Source: an uncultured Lachnospiraceae bacterium (lineage in GTDB: Bacteria; Bacillota_A; Clostridia; Lachnospirales; Lachnospiraceae). Taken from it: a stretch of 7,064 nt of DNA. Within the stretch, counting starts at the first letter, position 1. Each line of letters opens with the position of its first letter. Positions 1 through 6,662 of the stretch are shown here, piece after piece. The position numbers and the translations under genes were made by a program. The DNA lies in contig USJM01000091.1 of assembly GCA_900555005.1 (NCBI GenBank), positions 1-7,064 on the forward strand, read 5' to 3'. The notes beneath the pieces were generated by a model. The model was not told the origin of the DNA. It searched no databases and was given only the letters and a program-made list of their open reading frames with translations.

Positions 1-906
1 AAGAACGCGCAGCTCGTCATCGTTAAAGTGGATGCCGTGCGCAAACCAGACGTCCGGTCCGAGCCAGCCGAGGCTCTCCATGTAGGCGACCGGCCTCAGG
101 CCGAAGTGTTCGAGCGTGAAGTGCTCTTCATCCTTTGTTTCGCACAAATGCGTATGAAGCCGGACATGGCAGCTTCTCGCGAGCTTCGCGCTTTCCCGCA
201 GAAGATCAGAGGAAACTGAAAACGGAGAACAGGGTGCCAGGGCGATGCGGTGCATGGCCGTAAAGGAATTGTCCTGATATTTTTCCACCAGCCGGACGGA
301 GTCCTTCATGATCTCATCGACGCTCTGTACGACAGAATCCGGCGGGAGCCCTCCGTCTTTTTTGGACAGATCCATGGACCCTCTGGAAAAATGCATTCTT
401 GCGCCGAGCGTTTCTGCGGCCTGCCACTGCGCTGCCAGCAGGTCACCGCCATTCTTCGGGAATACATAGTGGTGGTCAAAGATGGTCGTACAGCCGTTCT
501 TCATCAGTTCGCCGATTCCGACGAGTGAGGAGAGACGAATGGTGTCTTCGTTCAGATTCTTCCACACCTCGTACAGGGTGGTGAGCCAGTCGAACAGTTC
601 CATGTTCTGAACCTGCGGCAGGTTCCGGGAGAAGATCTGGTAGAGATGATGGTGCGCGTTTACCAGCCCCGGATAGCAGAGCATGCCTGTGCCGTCGATT
701 ACCGTATCATATCCCGTTTTGTCTGTATCGCTGTTTGAAGCATCAGATGTGGTGCTGTCACCGGATTGAACCTCCGGAGCGCTTTCATGAGGACGAATTG
801 CGCATATCTTCCCCTCTTCACAGACCAGATCGACATGGTGGTAGACATGATCATCGTTGTCACAGGAAACAAGTGCTTCAATATTCTTTACAAGAAGCCT
901 GCTCAT
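1..906 (-). CDS. 8-oxoguanine deaminase-like amidohydrolase (partial, N-terminal 302 codons)
   Basis: Metal-dependent hydrolase of the amidohydrolase superfamily, ATZ/TRZ-like branch; members of the matching subfamily hydrolytically deaminate 8-oxoguanine to urate in the cytoplasm. The reading frame has no stop from ATG 906-904 to the window edge, so the C-terminus (about 450 aa expected in total) is missing. Visible motifs are the HxH metal motif in NAHHHLYQ (His85/His87), DHHYVFP (144-150), the APCSPFS segment (224-230), LHTHLCET (250-257; metal His253 and catalytic-type Glu256) and FAHGIHF (288-294; His290). RGSMDL, GGLPPDSVVQ and LGWLGPDVW are typical of 8-oxoguanine deaminases. The final strand-8 Asp lies beyond the window. 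The start is set by AGGAAG at 919-914, 7 bases upstream; an in-frame GTG directly precedes the ATG. Residues 40-66 form a Ser/Thr/Asp-rich insert that looks unusual for the family. The alternative is a hydroxyatrazine-hydrolase-like paralogue; substrate assignment rests on remembered family motifs. Confidence -1.
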   Translation of the reverse strand, partial: MSRLLVKNIEALVSCDNDDHVYHHVDLVCEEGKICAIRPHESAPEVQSGDSTTSDASNSDTDKTGYDTVIDGTGMLCYPGLVNAHHHLYQIFSRNLPQVQNMELFDWLTTLYEVWKNLNEDTIRLSSLVGIGELMKNGCTTIFDHHYVFPKNGGDLLAAQWQAAETLGARMHFSRGSMDLSKKDGGLPPDSVVQSVDEIMKDSVRLVEKYQDNSFTAMHRIALAPCSPFSVSSDLLRESAKLARSCHVRLHTHLCETKDEEHFTLEHFGLRPVAYMESLGWLGPDVWFAHGIHFNDDELRVL

Positions 907-1153
907 CACAATACTTCCTTTCCAGATTGCAGATCATGGCCGATTATGAGCCAGTTGTTTCAAACTGATGGCTGTCTGACATACTTGAGCAGACAAGTTT
1001 GATTCATCAGCCTCATCGTAGCACACAATGAAAATGATTGGAAGACTGTCAGACAAAAATTCAGAAATTCGGGAATGGAACCGGGATGTAATATCTGGTA
1101 TATTCAGGCTATATCTGAGGCCGGGACAGCAGCCGGAGAGGGGAGAGTCTTTC
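907..1153. promoter_or_regulatory. Divergent intergenic region with candidate operator-like palindromes
   Basis: This 247-base segment must hold the promoters of both the leftward deaminase gene and the rightward AI-2E-type gene. I could not find a convincing -35/-10 pair for either. Two symmetric motifs stand out. ACTTG-N6-CAAGT (983-998) is a perfect 5-base inverted repeat. AAAATTCAGAAATTC (1056-1070) is near-palindromic and matches 11 of 15 positions of the published CodY consensus of low-GC Gram-positives. Both could be chance. An ATG at 1028 extends the rightward reading frame upstream but has no ribosome binding site. Confidence -1.
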
Positions 1154-2454
1154 ATGGAGGAAGAGCAGAAGACAGGCGGACAGACAATCGAAAATAACGG
1201 CATCAATGAGAAGCCGGGCGGGAGCCAAGCAGCCTCCGATGCGGAGAAAAGGGCGCCGAAGCAGGAGAAACACTTCCGGGATCGGATACCGAATAATCAC
1301 AGATACAGCGTGATCTCATTCTATGTGGTTTTTACAGTTGTTGTGATCTTCATTCTGATCAGGATCGGGGATAATCTGGACAAGATTGCCCTGGCTCTCG
1401 GCGCGGGGTTTCACTGGATGAGGGTGATCTTTGTGCCGCTGGCGCTGGGATTTGCGCTGGCCTATCTGTTCGCACCGATTGTACGTTTTTTCAGGCGGAG
1501 GCTGGAGAAGCTTCCTTATTACCGGAAAAGAAATAAAAGTGGGCTTGGGGGAGCGGTCGCGATCACCTTTCTGATCGTAGCAGCAGCGCTGGCACTGGGA
1601 CTGACATTCCTGATTTCCGCATTTACACATGAGCTGACGGTTGTCAGCTTTGACAGCATTACCAATTTTATCAATGGGATCTCGAAATCATTCAACGATG
1701 TCTACGCACAGCTGAAAAGATGGTCAGAGCAGATGAACATTTCCTCGGATGCGCTCGCGAAGGTTACGGATACGATTACGTCGTGGGCAGGGAATCTTGC
1801 TGCTCAGGCCGGAGATGCAGTCAGTGATGCGCTCTCTCATCTGACAGGTTACCTTGCAAATGGAGTCTTCGCGGTTATCTTTGCTGTGTATTTTTCGCTT
1901 GATGCCGAGGGATTGAAGCGGTACTGGAAACGGTTCTTCCGGTCTGTTTTTCCGGAAAAAGCGACAAATGTAATGCGGACAGCGGTGCGCGTGCCGACAG
2001 GGTTTTCTCCGGATATATTCGCGGGCAGCTGCTCGATGCGCTGTTTATGATGGTGGTTGTGAGCATCGCCCTTTTGCTTTTGAATGTGAAGTTTGCCGTC
2101 ATCATCGGTGTGCTGACGGGGATCGGGAACCTGGTGCCGTATGTGGGCCCATTTGTGGCGTATGGATGCACGGGTTTTGTCGGAATTATGAGCCAGGACT
2201 GGGAAAAACTGATCGTCAGCATCATCGTCGTGTTTATTATTCAGACCATTGATGGAGACATTGTGAATCCGAAGCTTCTGAGTCATGCGGTGAAGGTCCA
2301 TCCGATGCTGGTGATCATAGCCTTGCTTCTGGGAAGCAAAATCGGAGGATTGGCCGGGATGATTCTGGCTGTCCCGGTGGCAGCACTTCTGAAACTCTGG
2401 CTGGATCGATGGGTCGGTATCATGGAAGGGAGAAAGCTGCGGCAGAGGGGATGA
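1154..2454 (+). pseudogene. AI-2E family (PerM/TqsA-like) membrane transporter, split by a -1 frameshift
   Basis: Polytopic inner-membrane protein of the AI-2E/PerM family (PF01594); members export autoinducer-2, sodium/protons or unknown solutes, so the substrate here is unknown. The start at 1154 has GGGGAGAG ending 8 bases upstream; the upstream in-frame ATG at 1028 lacks one. The protein has a charged ~50-residue N-terminal tail, hydrophobic spans near residues 51-70, 90-112, 131-156 and 236-249, and a helical soluble segment (158-235) between them. As sequenced it stops at 2050 (298 aa). The family core continues in the -1 frame: GYIRGQLLDAL, then GNLVPYVGPF, VNPKLL and HPMLVIIALLLGSK, ending at TGA 2452-2454. 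Adding one base near 1991-1995 restores a normal ~433-aa protein. The downstream frame has an ATG at 2047 overlapping the stop (ATGA). Family assignment is secure; whether the lesion is real or a sequencing error cannot be told here. Confidence -1.
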
Positions 2455-2498
2455 AAATAAAGCCGGGATGGGTTGCGGACGGCCCGTGCAGAGGCGCT

Positions 2499-2561
2499 GG
2501 CCGGAGCTGAAATAGATCGGGCAAATTCCGGCCTGGCGGGTGGCGAAAGTGCGCCGGCTGG
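2499..2561 (+). other. GC-rich inverted repeats upstream of the trpS promoter
   Basis: GGCCGGA (2499-2505) is perfectly complementary to TCCGGCC (2527-2533). The second arm can alternatively pair with 2552-2561: CCGGCC, a one-base bulge and GGCG (2528-2538) against CGCC and GGCTGG, with one G-T pair. The two pairings exclude each other. The hairpin ends exactly where the trpS -35 element begins. It may act as a weak terminator for the AI-2E-type gene, but no T-tract follows, so it is not a canonical intrinsic terminator. Confidence -1.
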
Positions 2562-2590
2562 TTGAGAATACAGACAGAATCGGGTACAAT
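2562..2590 (+). promoter_or_regulatory. Sigma-A-type promoter for trpS
   Basis: TTGAGA (2562-2567) and TACAAT (2585-2590) are separated by exactly 17 bases, each one mismatch from the sigma-70/A consensus boxes TTGACA and TATAAT. Transcription should start near 2597, giving a leader of only about 30 bases before the trpS ATG. That is too short for a T-box riboswitch. Confidence -1.
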
Positions 2591-2628
2591 AGACTCAGAT
2601 TAAGATATGGAAAGGAAGCAGTTTCAAG

Positions 2629-3720
2629 ATGTCAGAAAAGAAGCGTAAAGTAATTCTGACCGGTGACCGGCCGACTGGCCGTCTTCATATCGGCCATTAT
2701 GTCGGATCCCTGAGAGAGCGTGTGGTGCTTCAGAACAGTGGTGCGTTTGATGATGTTCTCATCATGATTGCAGACGCGCAGGCGCTGACCGACAACTGGG
2801 ATAATCCGGAGAAGGTCAGGAGCAACATCATGAATGTCACGCTTGACTACCTGTCAGCGGGAATAGATCCGGAAAAGTCGCATATTCTCATTCAGTCTCA
2901 GATTCCGGAACTGCCGGAGCTCACCCAGTACTACATGAACCTGGTCACGGTTCAGAGACTGCAGCGCAATCCGACGGTTAAGGCAGAGATCAAGCTGAGA
3001 GGCTTCTCTGAGCATGAGGAGAGCCAGGGAACGCCGGTTGGCTTCTTCTGTTATCCAATCTCGCAGGCGGCGGACATCACGGCCTTCCGCGCGACGGTTG
3101 TCCCGGCAGGGGAAGACCAGGAGCCGATGGTCGAGCAGACAAGAGAGATTGTCAGAAAGTTCAATTCCATTTATGGAGAGACACTGGTGGAGCCGGAGAT
3201 TCTGCTTCCGAAGAGCGCTGCTTCCCGCAGGCTCCCCGGGACAGACGGCAAGGCGAAGATGAGCAAGTCTCTCGGAAACTGCATCTATCTTTCAGATGAT
3301 GAGAAGACGGTAAAAGCCAAGGTCATGAGCATGTTCACAGACCCGGGACATCTGAAGGTTTCTGATCCGGGAAAGACAGAAGGCAATCCGGTGTTCATCT
3401 ACCTGGAGGCATTTGCGGGAGAGGACGCGCCGAACGCAAAGCAGCTGTTTGAGGAGTATGCACCGGATTATCAGAACCTCAGCGAGATGGAGGAGCATTA
3501 CAGAAGAGGCGGACTCGGGGACGTGAAGGTGAAGAAGTTCCTGAACAACGTGCTGGAGGAAGCGCTGCGCCCGATCCGGGCACGCCGCGCCGAGTACGAG
3601 AAAGATCTTCAGTCGGTCACTGAGATCCTGAAGGACGGCACAAAGTATGCGGAGAACATCGCCGCTCAGACACTGAGCGACGTCAAGAAATCCATGCAAA
3701 TCAACTACTTCAGTGCATAA
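2629..3720 (+). CDS. trpS: Tryptophan--tRNA ligase (TrpRS)
   Basis: Cytoplasmic class Ic aminoacyl-tRNA synthetase that activates L-tryptophan with ATP and charges tRNA-Trp. The 363-residue length is near the bacterial norm (about 330-360). The Rossmann catalytic core shows TGDRPTG then LHIGHY (HIGH signature, 20-23), the QAADI segment (146-150), whose Asp149 corresponds to the indole-recognising Asp of bacterial TrpRS, the GEDQ motif (161-164) and AKMSKSLGN (KMSKS, 210-214). The C-terminal helical region, from about 225 on, binds the anticodon. Wording such as [16 protein letters not shown] and [11 protein letters not shown] is typical of the second bacterial TrpRS type found in some Firmicutes and Actinobacteria rather than the classic Bacillus type; this is from memory. 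The start is supported by AAGGAAG at 2612-2618 (10 bases upstream) and the promoter at 2562-2590. The frame is intact. No T-box or tryptophan leader peptide is visible between promoter and start. Confidence -1.
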   Translation: MSEKKRKVILTGDRPTGRLHIGHYVGSLRERVVLQNSGAFDDVLIMIADAQALTDNWDNPEKVRSNIMNVTLDYLSAGIDPEKSHILIQSQIPELPELTQYYMNLVTVQRLQRNPTVKAEIKLRGFSEHEESQGTPVGFFCYPISQAADITAFRATVVPAGEDQEPMVEQTREIVRKFNSIYGETLVEPEILLPKSAASRRLPGTDGKAKMSKSLGNCIYLSDDEKTVKAKVMSMFTDPGHLKVSDPGKTEGNPVFIYLEAFAGEDAPNAKQLFEEYAPDYQNLSEMEEHYRRGGLGDVKVKKFLNNVLEEALRPIRARRAEYEKDLQSVTEILKDGTKYAENIAAQTLSDVKKSMQINYFSA

Positions 3721-3725
3721 GTCCA

Positions 3726-3783
3726 GTCGCTGTGCGAACTCGCACGACGCGCTTGCGCGTCAGAGCGAGTCCGCACAAGCGAC
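3726..3783. repeat. Long imperfect inverted repeat / strong hairpin after trpS (REP-like)
   Basis: Begins five bases after the trpS stop. Paired blocks are GTCGCT (3726-3731) with AGCGAC (3778-3783); GTGCG (3732-3736) with CGCAC (3772-3776), leaving A3777 bulged; ACTCGC (3738-3743) with GCGAGT (3765-3770); and GACGCG (3746-3751) with CGCGTC (3756-3761), closed by a CTTG tetraloop. That is about 23 base pairs broken only by a bulge, one mismatch and a small internal loop. No T-tract follows, so it is not a standard terminator. Its size, GC-richness and position between genes resemble repetitive extragenic palindromes; alternatives are an mRNA 3'-end stabiliser or a structured leader of the next gene. 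That it is dispersed in the genome is inference. Confidence -1.
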
Positions 3784-3798
3784 GACAACAGAGATGAG

Positions 3799-3819
3799 CG
3801 CGGAGCGCCGCGAAAGCGG
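3799..3819 (+). other. Competing small hairpins before the lipoprotein ribosome binding site
   Basis: CCGC-GAAA-GCGG (3808-3819) is a perfect 4-bp stem with a GNRA tetraloop. CGCGG (3799-3803) can instead pair with CCGCG (3808-3812) around an AGCG loop. The two structures share one arm and exclude each other. They lie 11 bases before the GGAGG at 3831-3835. They may be the tail of the REP-like element at 3726-3783 or a translational control element; the sequence alone does not decide. Confidence -1.
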
Positions 3820-3841
3820 AGTACATGAAGGGAGGGAGTTT

Positions 3842-4968
3842 ATGGAAAGCAAGGGAAAAGTCCGAAGGCTGCTGTTTTTGACGGTCATCCTGACAATGCT
3901 GATGGCGGGCTGCACGTATGCGGCGAGCCTGTCATCGAGGACGTACACACTGTCACCGCAGGGGTATATCGCCTGGTCCGACTTCAGCGTCCCGTCCAGC
4001 GAGACGGTGATGATCAACATCTCTTCTTCCACGGTGAACAGGGCGGGACTGACACTGAAAACGCTCAATGCCCTGAAGTATGAAATCCTGAATCTTTCGA
4101 ATGGAACAGTCGCCGGAACCTATACCCGGTTTGGCGCCCAGCGATATGTTCAGGTCAAGTCCTCCAGGTATCAGGTCTATGACCGGATCAGTGTGACACT
4201 CCCGGCAGGGAATTACCGGTTCCGTGTAACCGATACGGAGGCGGTCCGGCAGCCGCTCCTGGTGTCCTATGCTGTGACGGACAACCGCGCGGAAGCGGGG
4301 CCCGCCTATATCCTCTCTTCGGAGATCACTGTTACGGCGGGAAAGACGGTTCTGGTTCCGACCCGGAACAATCAGGGCGCCCTGGTCAAAGTATCTGCAG
4401 CGAAGTCTTCCAATAAAAAGATCGCGAAGGTGTCGGTATCTGGAACGAACCTTTCTGTGACGGGCGTGTCAGCCGGTACCTGCAGCATTTCGGTGAATAC
4501 CAGAAGAAGGTCCGGACATTCAAGGTGACTGTTCAGACAGGAAAACCGGAATTCCAGGCCTATATCAAAAACATTTCTAAAAGCAGGAAGTATATGTATG
4601 TCCGCATTCATAACGCGGGAGATAAAACGATTTCGTTCTACAGCGCATATGCGGCTGAATACACGGTCAACAAATCGGACAACAATTCCGCAGCGTCTGA
4701 AAAAATAGCGAAGCTGAAGATGGTCGGCCGGAAGCGGATTGATATCCAGCCAGGCAAATGGGCAACCGTGAAGCTGATGCGCAGGAGCGGGCTGTTCCCG
4801 AGCCAGAATCTTTTCGCGAAGGAGGTCCGGCTGAGATTCCGCTGCGAAGGGGTCAAGTACACGGCGGCGATCGAGGACAGCTGGCTGGATGGACAGTATC
4901 ATCTCCGGAAGGTGACGGCGCCCTGGTACCCGGCCTATTCTGCCCGTAACAACTTCAGAGCAGCATGA
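3842..4968 (+). pseudogene. Secreted/lipoprotein with BIG2-like Ig domain, split by a -1 frameshift
   Basis: Predicted extracytoplasmic protein of unknown function. The start at 3842 has GGAGG (3831-3835) 6 bases upstream; the in-frame GTG at 3713 overlaps trpS and would translate the hairpin element, so it is rejected. Residues 1-28 form a signal peptide with basic VRR, a hydrophobic core and LMAGC, a plausible lipobox with Cys24 as lipidated residue. Residues ~30-150 are beta-rich, with PAGNYRFRVTD resembling pre-peptidase or jelly-roll folds. About 157-236 resembles a BIG2 Ig-like domain (ITVTAGKTVLV, SVSGTNLSVTGVSAGTCSIS). As sequenced it stops at 4528 (228 aa), but the Ig strand continues in the -1 frame as YQKKVRTFKVTVQ, upstream of the ATG at 4525, and on to TGA 4966-4968. 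One base added near 4496-4498 gives ~375 aa. The C-terminal ~140 residues (IQPGKWATVKL, LRFRCEGVKYTA) form a domain I do not recognise. It lies between trpS and an ABC operon with its own promoter, so no functional link is evident. Confidence -1.
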
Positions 4969-4989
4969 ACGCAAGGTGATACAGACCTC

Positions 4990-5018
4990 TTGCATTTCCG
5001 GCAGCTTTTTCATACAAT
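4990..5018 (+). promoter_or_regulatory. Sigma-A-type promoter for the ABC importer operon
   Basis: TTGCAT (4990-4995) and TACAAT (5013-5018) are separated by exactly 17 bases; TTGCAT differs from TTGACA at the last three positions, while TACAAT has one mismatch. Transcription should start near 5025, leaving a leader of about 48 bases before the ATG at 5073. An imperfect inverted repeat, GCAAG (4971-4975) with CTTGC (4989-4993), overlaps the -35 box and could be an operator, though it is short. Confidence -1.
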
Positions 5019-5072
5019 GAACCCGGCAATTTAATAATGGGAGAAGAGATTCCAGTCGATAGGAGACAAGCA

Positions 5073-6608
5073 ATGAATAAAAAATCACTTGCTGCTCTGC
5101 TGGCTGTCTTCGTGCTTGCGGGTTCACTTGGCACTGTCTGCCTTGGAGCTACGACTGAGACGGAGGCTTCCAGCGACGGAGATGTTGCTTCTTCCGGGGA
5201 CACCGGGATTACGATCGGTCTGCCCCAGGACCTGGATTCGAGTCTTGACCCGTATCAGATAACGGCTGCAGGAACCAGAGAGGTCATGTTCAATGTGTTT
5301 GAAGGGCTTGTAAAGCCCGACAAGGACGGAAATTTCAAGGACGCTGTCGCGTCGTCCCACGAGGTTTCGGACGACGGTCTGACCTACACTTTCACGCTCA
5401 GGGATGGTGTGAAGTTCCACAATGGAGAGAAAGTGACAGCGGATGACGTTCTCTATTCGTTCAAGACCTGCGCCGATACCACGGTTAATTCTTCTGTGGC
5501 GTCGGCGCTTTCTGATATTGCGGACGAAAAGGCGGACGGAGGGACCGTCATCATCACGCTGAAGAAGCCGCTGAGCAGTTTTCTGAGCGCAGTTTCAAGC
5601 GTATCCATCGTTCCTGCAGACTATTCCGACCAGGCGTCTGCACCGGTCGGGACCGGCCCGTACAGGTTTGTGTCCCGCTCGGTGCAGGACAACGCCGTGT
5701 TTGAGCGCAATGACGACTATTACGGAAAGCTGCCGCAGATAAGGACAGTGACTTGTAAGATCTTCGAGGACAACAATGCGCTCTTCACTGCCCTGAACGC
5801 GGGGGCGCTGGATATGGCGTTTCACCTGACAGTGGACCAGACAAAGAATCTCGCGAATGGCTACAAGGTCACAGAAGGGGAAATGAATCTGGTTCAGGGG
5901 CTCTATCTGAACAATGCGAAGGCGCCATTTGACGACGAGAAGGTTCGTCAGGCGCTATGCTGCGGAATCGATGTGGATTCGATTCTGGAGCTCACGGAGG
6001 ACGGACACGGCGCGAAACTCGGAAGCTCGATGTACCCCAGTTTTAAAAAGTACTTTGACGACAGCCTCACCGATGCCTATCCGTACGACCCGGAGAAGGC
6101 CCAGCAGCTTCTGGCTGATGCGGGAGCCCAGGGGCTGAGCTTCACGATCAAGGTACCTGGCAACTATACACAGCATGTAGACACTGCGACGGTCATCGCG
6201 GAGCAGCTGTCCCAGATCGGTGTGACGGCAGACATCGAGCAGGTCGACTGGGAAACCTGGCTGAGTGATGTGTATCAGAACCGCGATTTCGATGCAACGG
6301 TGATTGGTTTTGATGCAGCGTATCTCAGTCCGGACGCGCTGCTTCAGCGATGGATGTCAGACGATGCGACAAACATGATCGGGTACAGCAATCCGGACTA
6401 TGATGCTGTCATGAAGAAAGCACAGTCGACAACCGATGACAAGGAGCAGACCGCGCTGTACAAGCAGGCGGAAAAGCTCCTGTCTGACACAGCCGCGAAT
6501 GTCTACATCCAGGATCTGGCGGACTTTGTCGCCCTGAACCCGAAGTTCACAGGTTACACGCAGTATCCGCTTTACGCGCTGGATTTTTCCGCGCTGAAGC
6601 TGGCGTAA
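5073..6608 (+). CDS. ABC transporter substrate-binding protein, family 5 (peptide/nickel type)
   Basis: Extracytoplasmic solute receptor of the SBP_bac_5 family (OppA/DppA/NikA), which captures oligopeptides, dipeptides, nickel-chelates or similar ligands and delivers them to a membrane permease. The 511-residue length is typical. ATG 5073 has AGGAG (5061-5065) 7 bases upstream; the in-frame ATG at 5037 has none. Residues 1-26 are a signal peptide (NKK, then a hydrophobic core ending CLGA), followed by a Ser/Asp/Glu-rich linker to about 45. The family core then runs from ITIGLPQDLDSSLDP (46-60) through GLTYTFTLRDGVKFHNGE (102-119), including VTADDVLYSF (121-130), to the C-terminus. The Cys23 context (GTVC) is not a proper lipobox, which is unusual for a binding protein of a monoderm. 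It is first in an operon with the permease gene 54 bases downstream. The ligand cannot be deduced from the sequence. Confidence -1.
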   Translation: MNKKSLAALLAVFVLAGSLGTVCLGATTETEASSDGDVASSGDTGITIGLPQDLDSSLDPYQITAAGTREVMFNVFEGLVKPDKDGNFKDAVASSHEVSDDGLTYTFTLRDGVKFHNGEKVTADDVLYSFKTCADTTVNSSVASALSDIADEKADGGTVIITLKKPLSSFLSAVSSVSIVPADYSDQASAPVGTGPYRFVSRSVQDNAVFERNDDYYGKLPQIRTVTCKIFEDNNALFTALNAGALDMAFHLTVDQTKNLANGYKVTEGEMNLVQGLYLNNAKAPFDDEKVRQALCCGIDVDSILELTEDGHGAKLGSSMYPSFKKYFDDSLTDAYPYDPEKAQQLLADAGAQGLSFTIKVPGNYTQHVDTATVIAEQLSQIGVTADIEQVDWETWLSDVYQNRDFDATVIGFDAAYLSPDALLQRWMSDDATNMIGYSNPDYDAVMKKAQSTTDDKEQTALYKQAEKLLSDTAANVYIQDLADFVALNPKFTGYTQYPLYALDFSALKLA

Positions 6609-6662
6609 TCTGCGGAGACGGTCATCCGATCCGGCCGGCAGCGGTTTTTGCGAGGAGAGAGC

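Noticed and set aside
28..881. Several short plus- and minus-strand open frames in the first 900 bases
   Set aside because: All are shadows of the continuous minus-strand deaminase frame, which carries the full set of family motifs.
1955..1966. A-rich stretch (GAAAAAG) as a programmed -1 frameshift site
   Set aside because: The heptamer does not fit X-XXY-YYZ in the zero frame, and the residues after it (KATNVMRTAVR) still fit the family in the original frame, so the shift lies further downstream.
1849..2589. Long open frame on the minus strand (246 codons) opposite the AI-2E gene
   Set aside because: It lies antisense to a gene with clear family motifs; its translation is rich in His, Gln and Pro with no recognisable domain, and the trpS promoter overlaps its 5' end.
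3713..3841. N-terminal extension of the lipoprotein from GTG 3713
   Set aside because: It overlaps the trpS end, translates the hairpin element into low-complexity peptide, has no ribosome binding site, and would bury the signal peptide about 43 residues inside.
4971..5010. Intrinsic terminator after the lipoprotein gene
   Set aside because: The GCAAG/CTTGC stem is only five pairs and the T-run (5006-5010) is 12 bases away; the segment is better read as the promoter of the next operon.
4372..5127. Minus-strand open frame of 251 codons opposite the lipoprotein
   Set aside because: Antisense shadow of the Ig-like protein and the promoter region; no domain, and it crosses the signal-peptide coding part of the binding protein.
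6609..6662. Intercistronic terminator or attenuator between the binding protein and permease
   Set aside because: CTGC/GCAG and CGG/CCG pairings are short with large internal loops, although TTTTT (6645-6649) follows; too weak to call a terminator.
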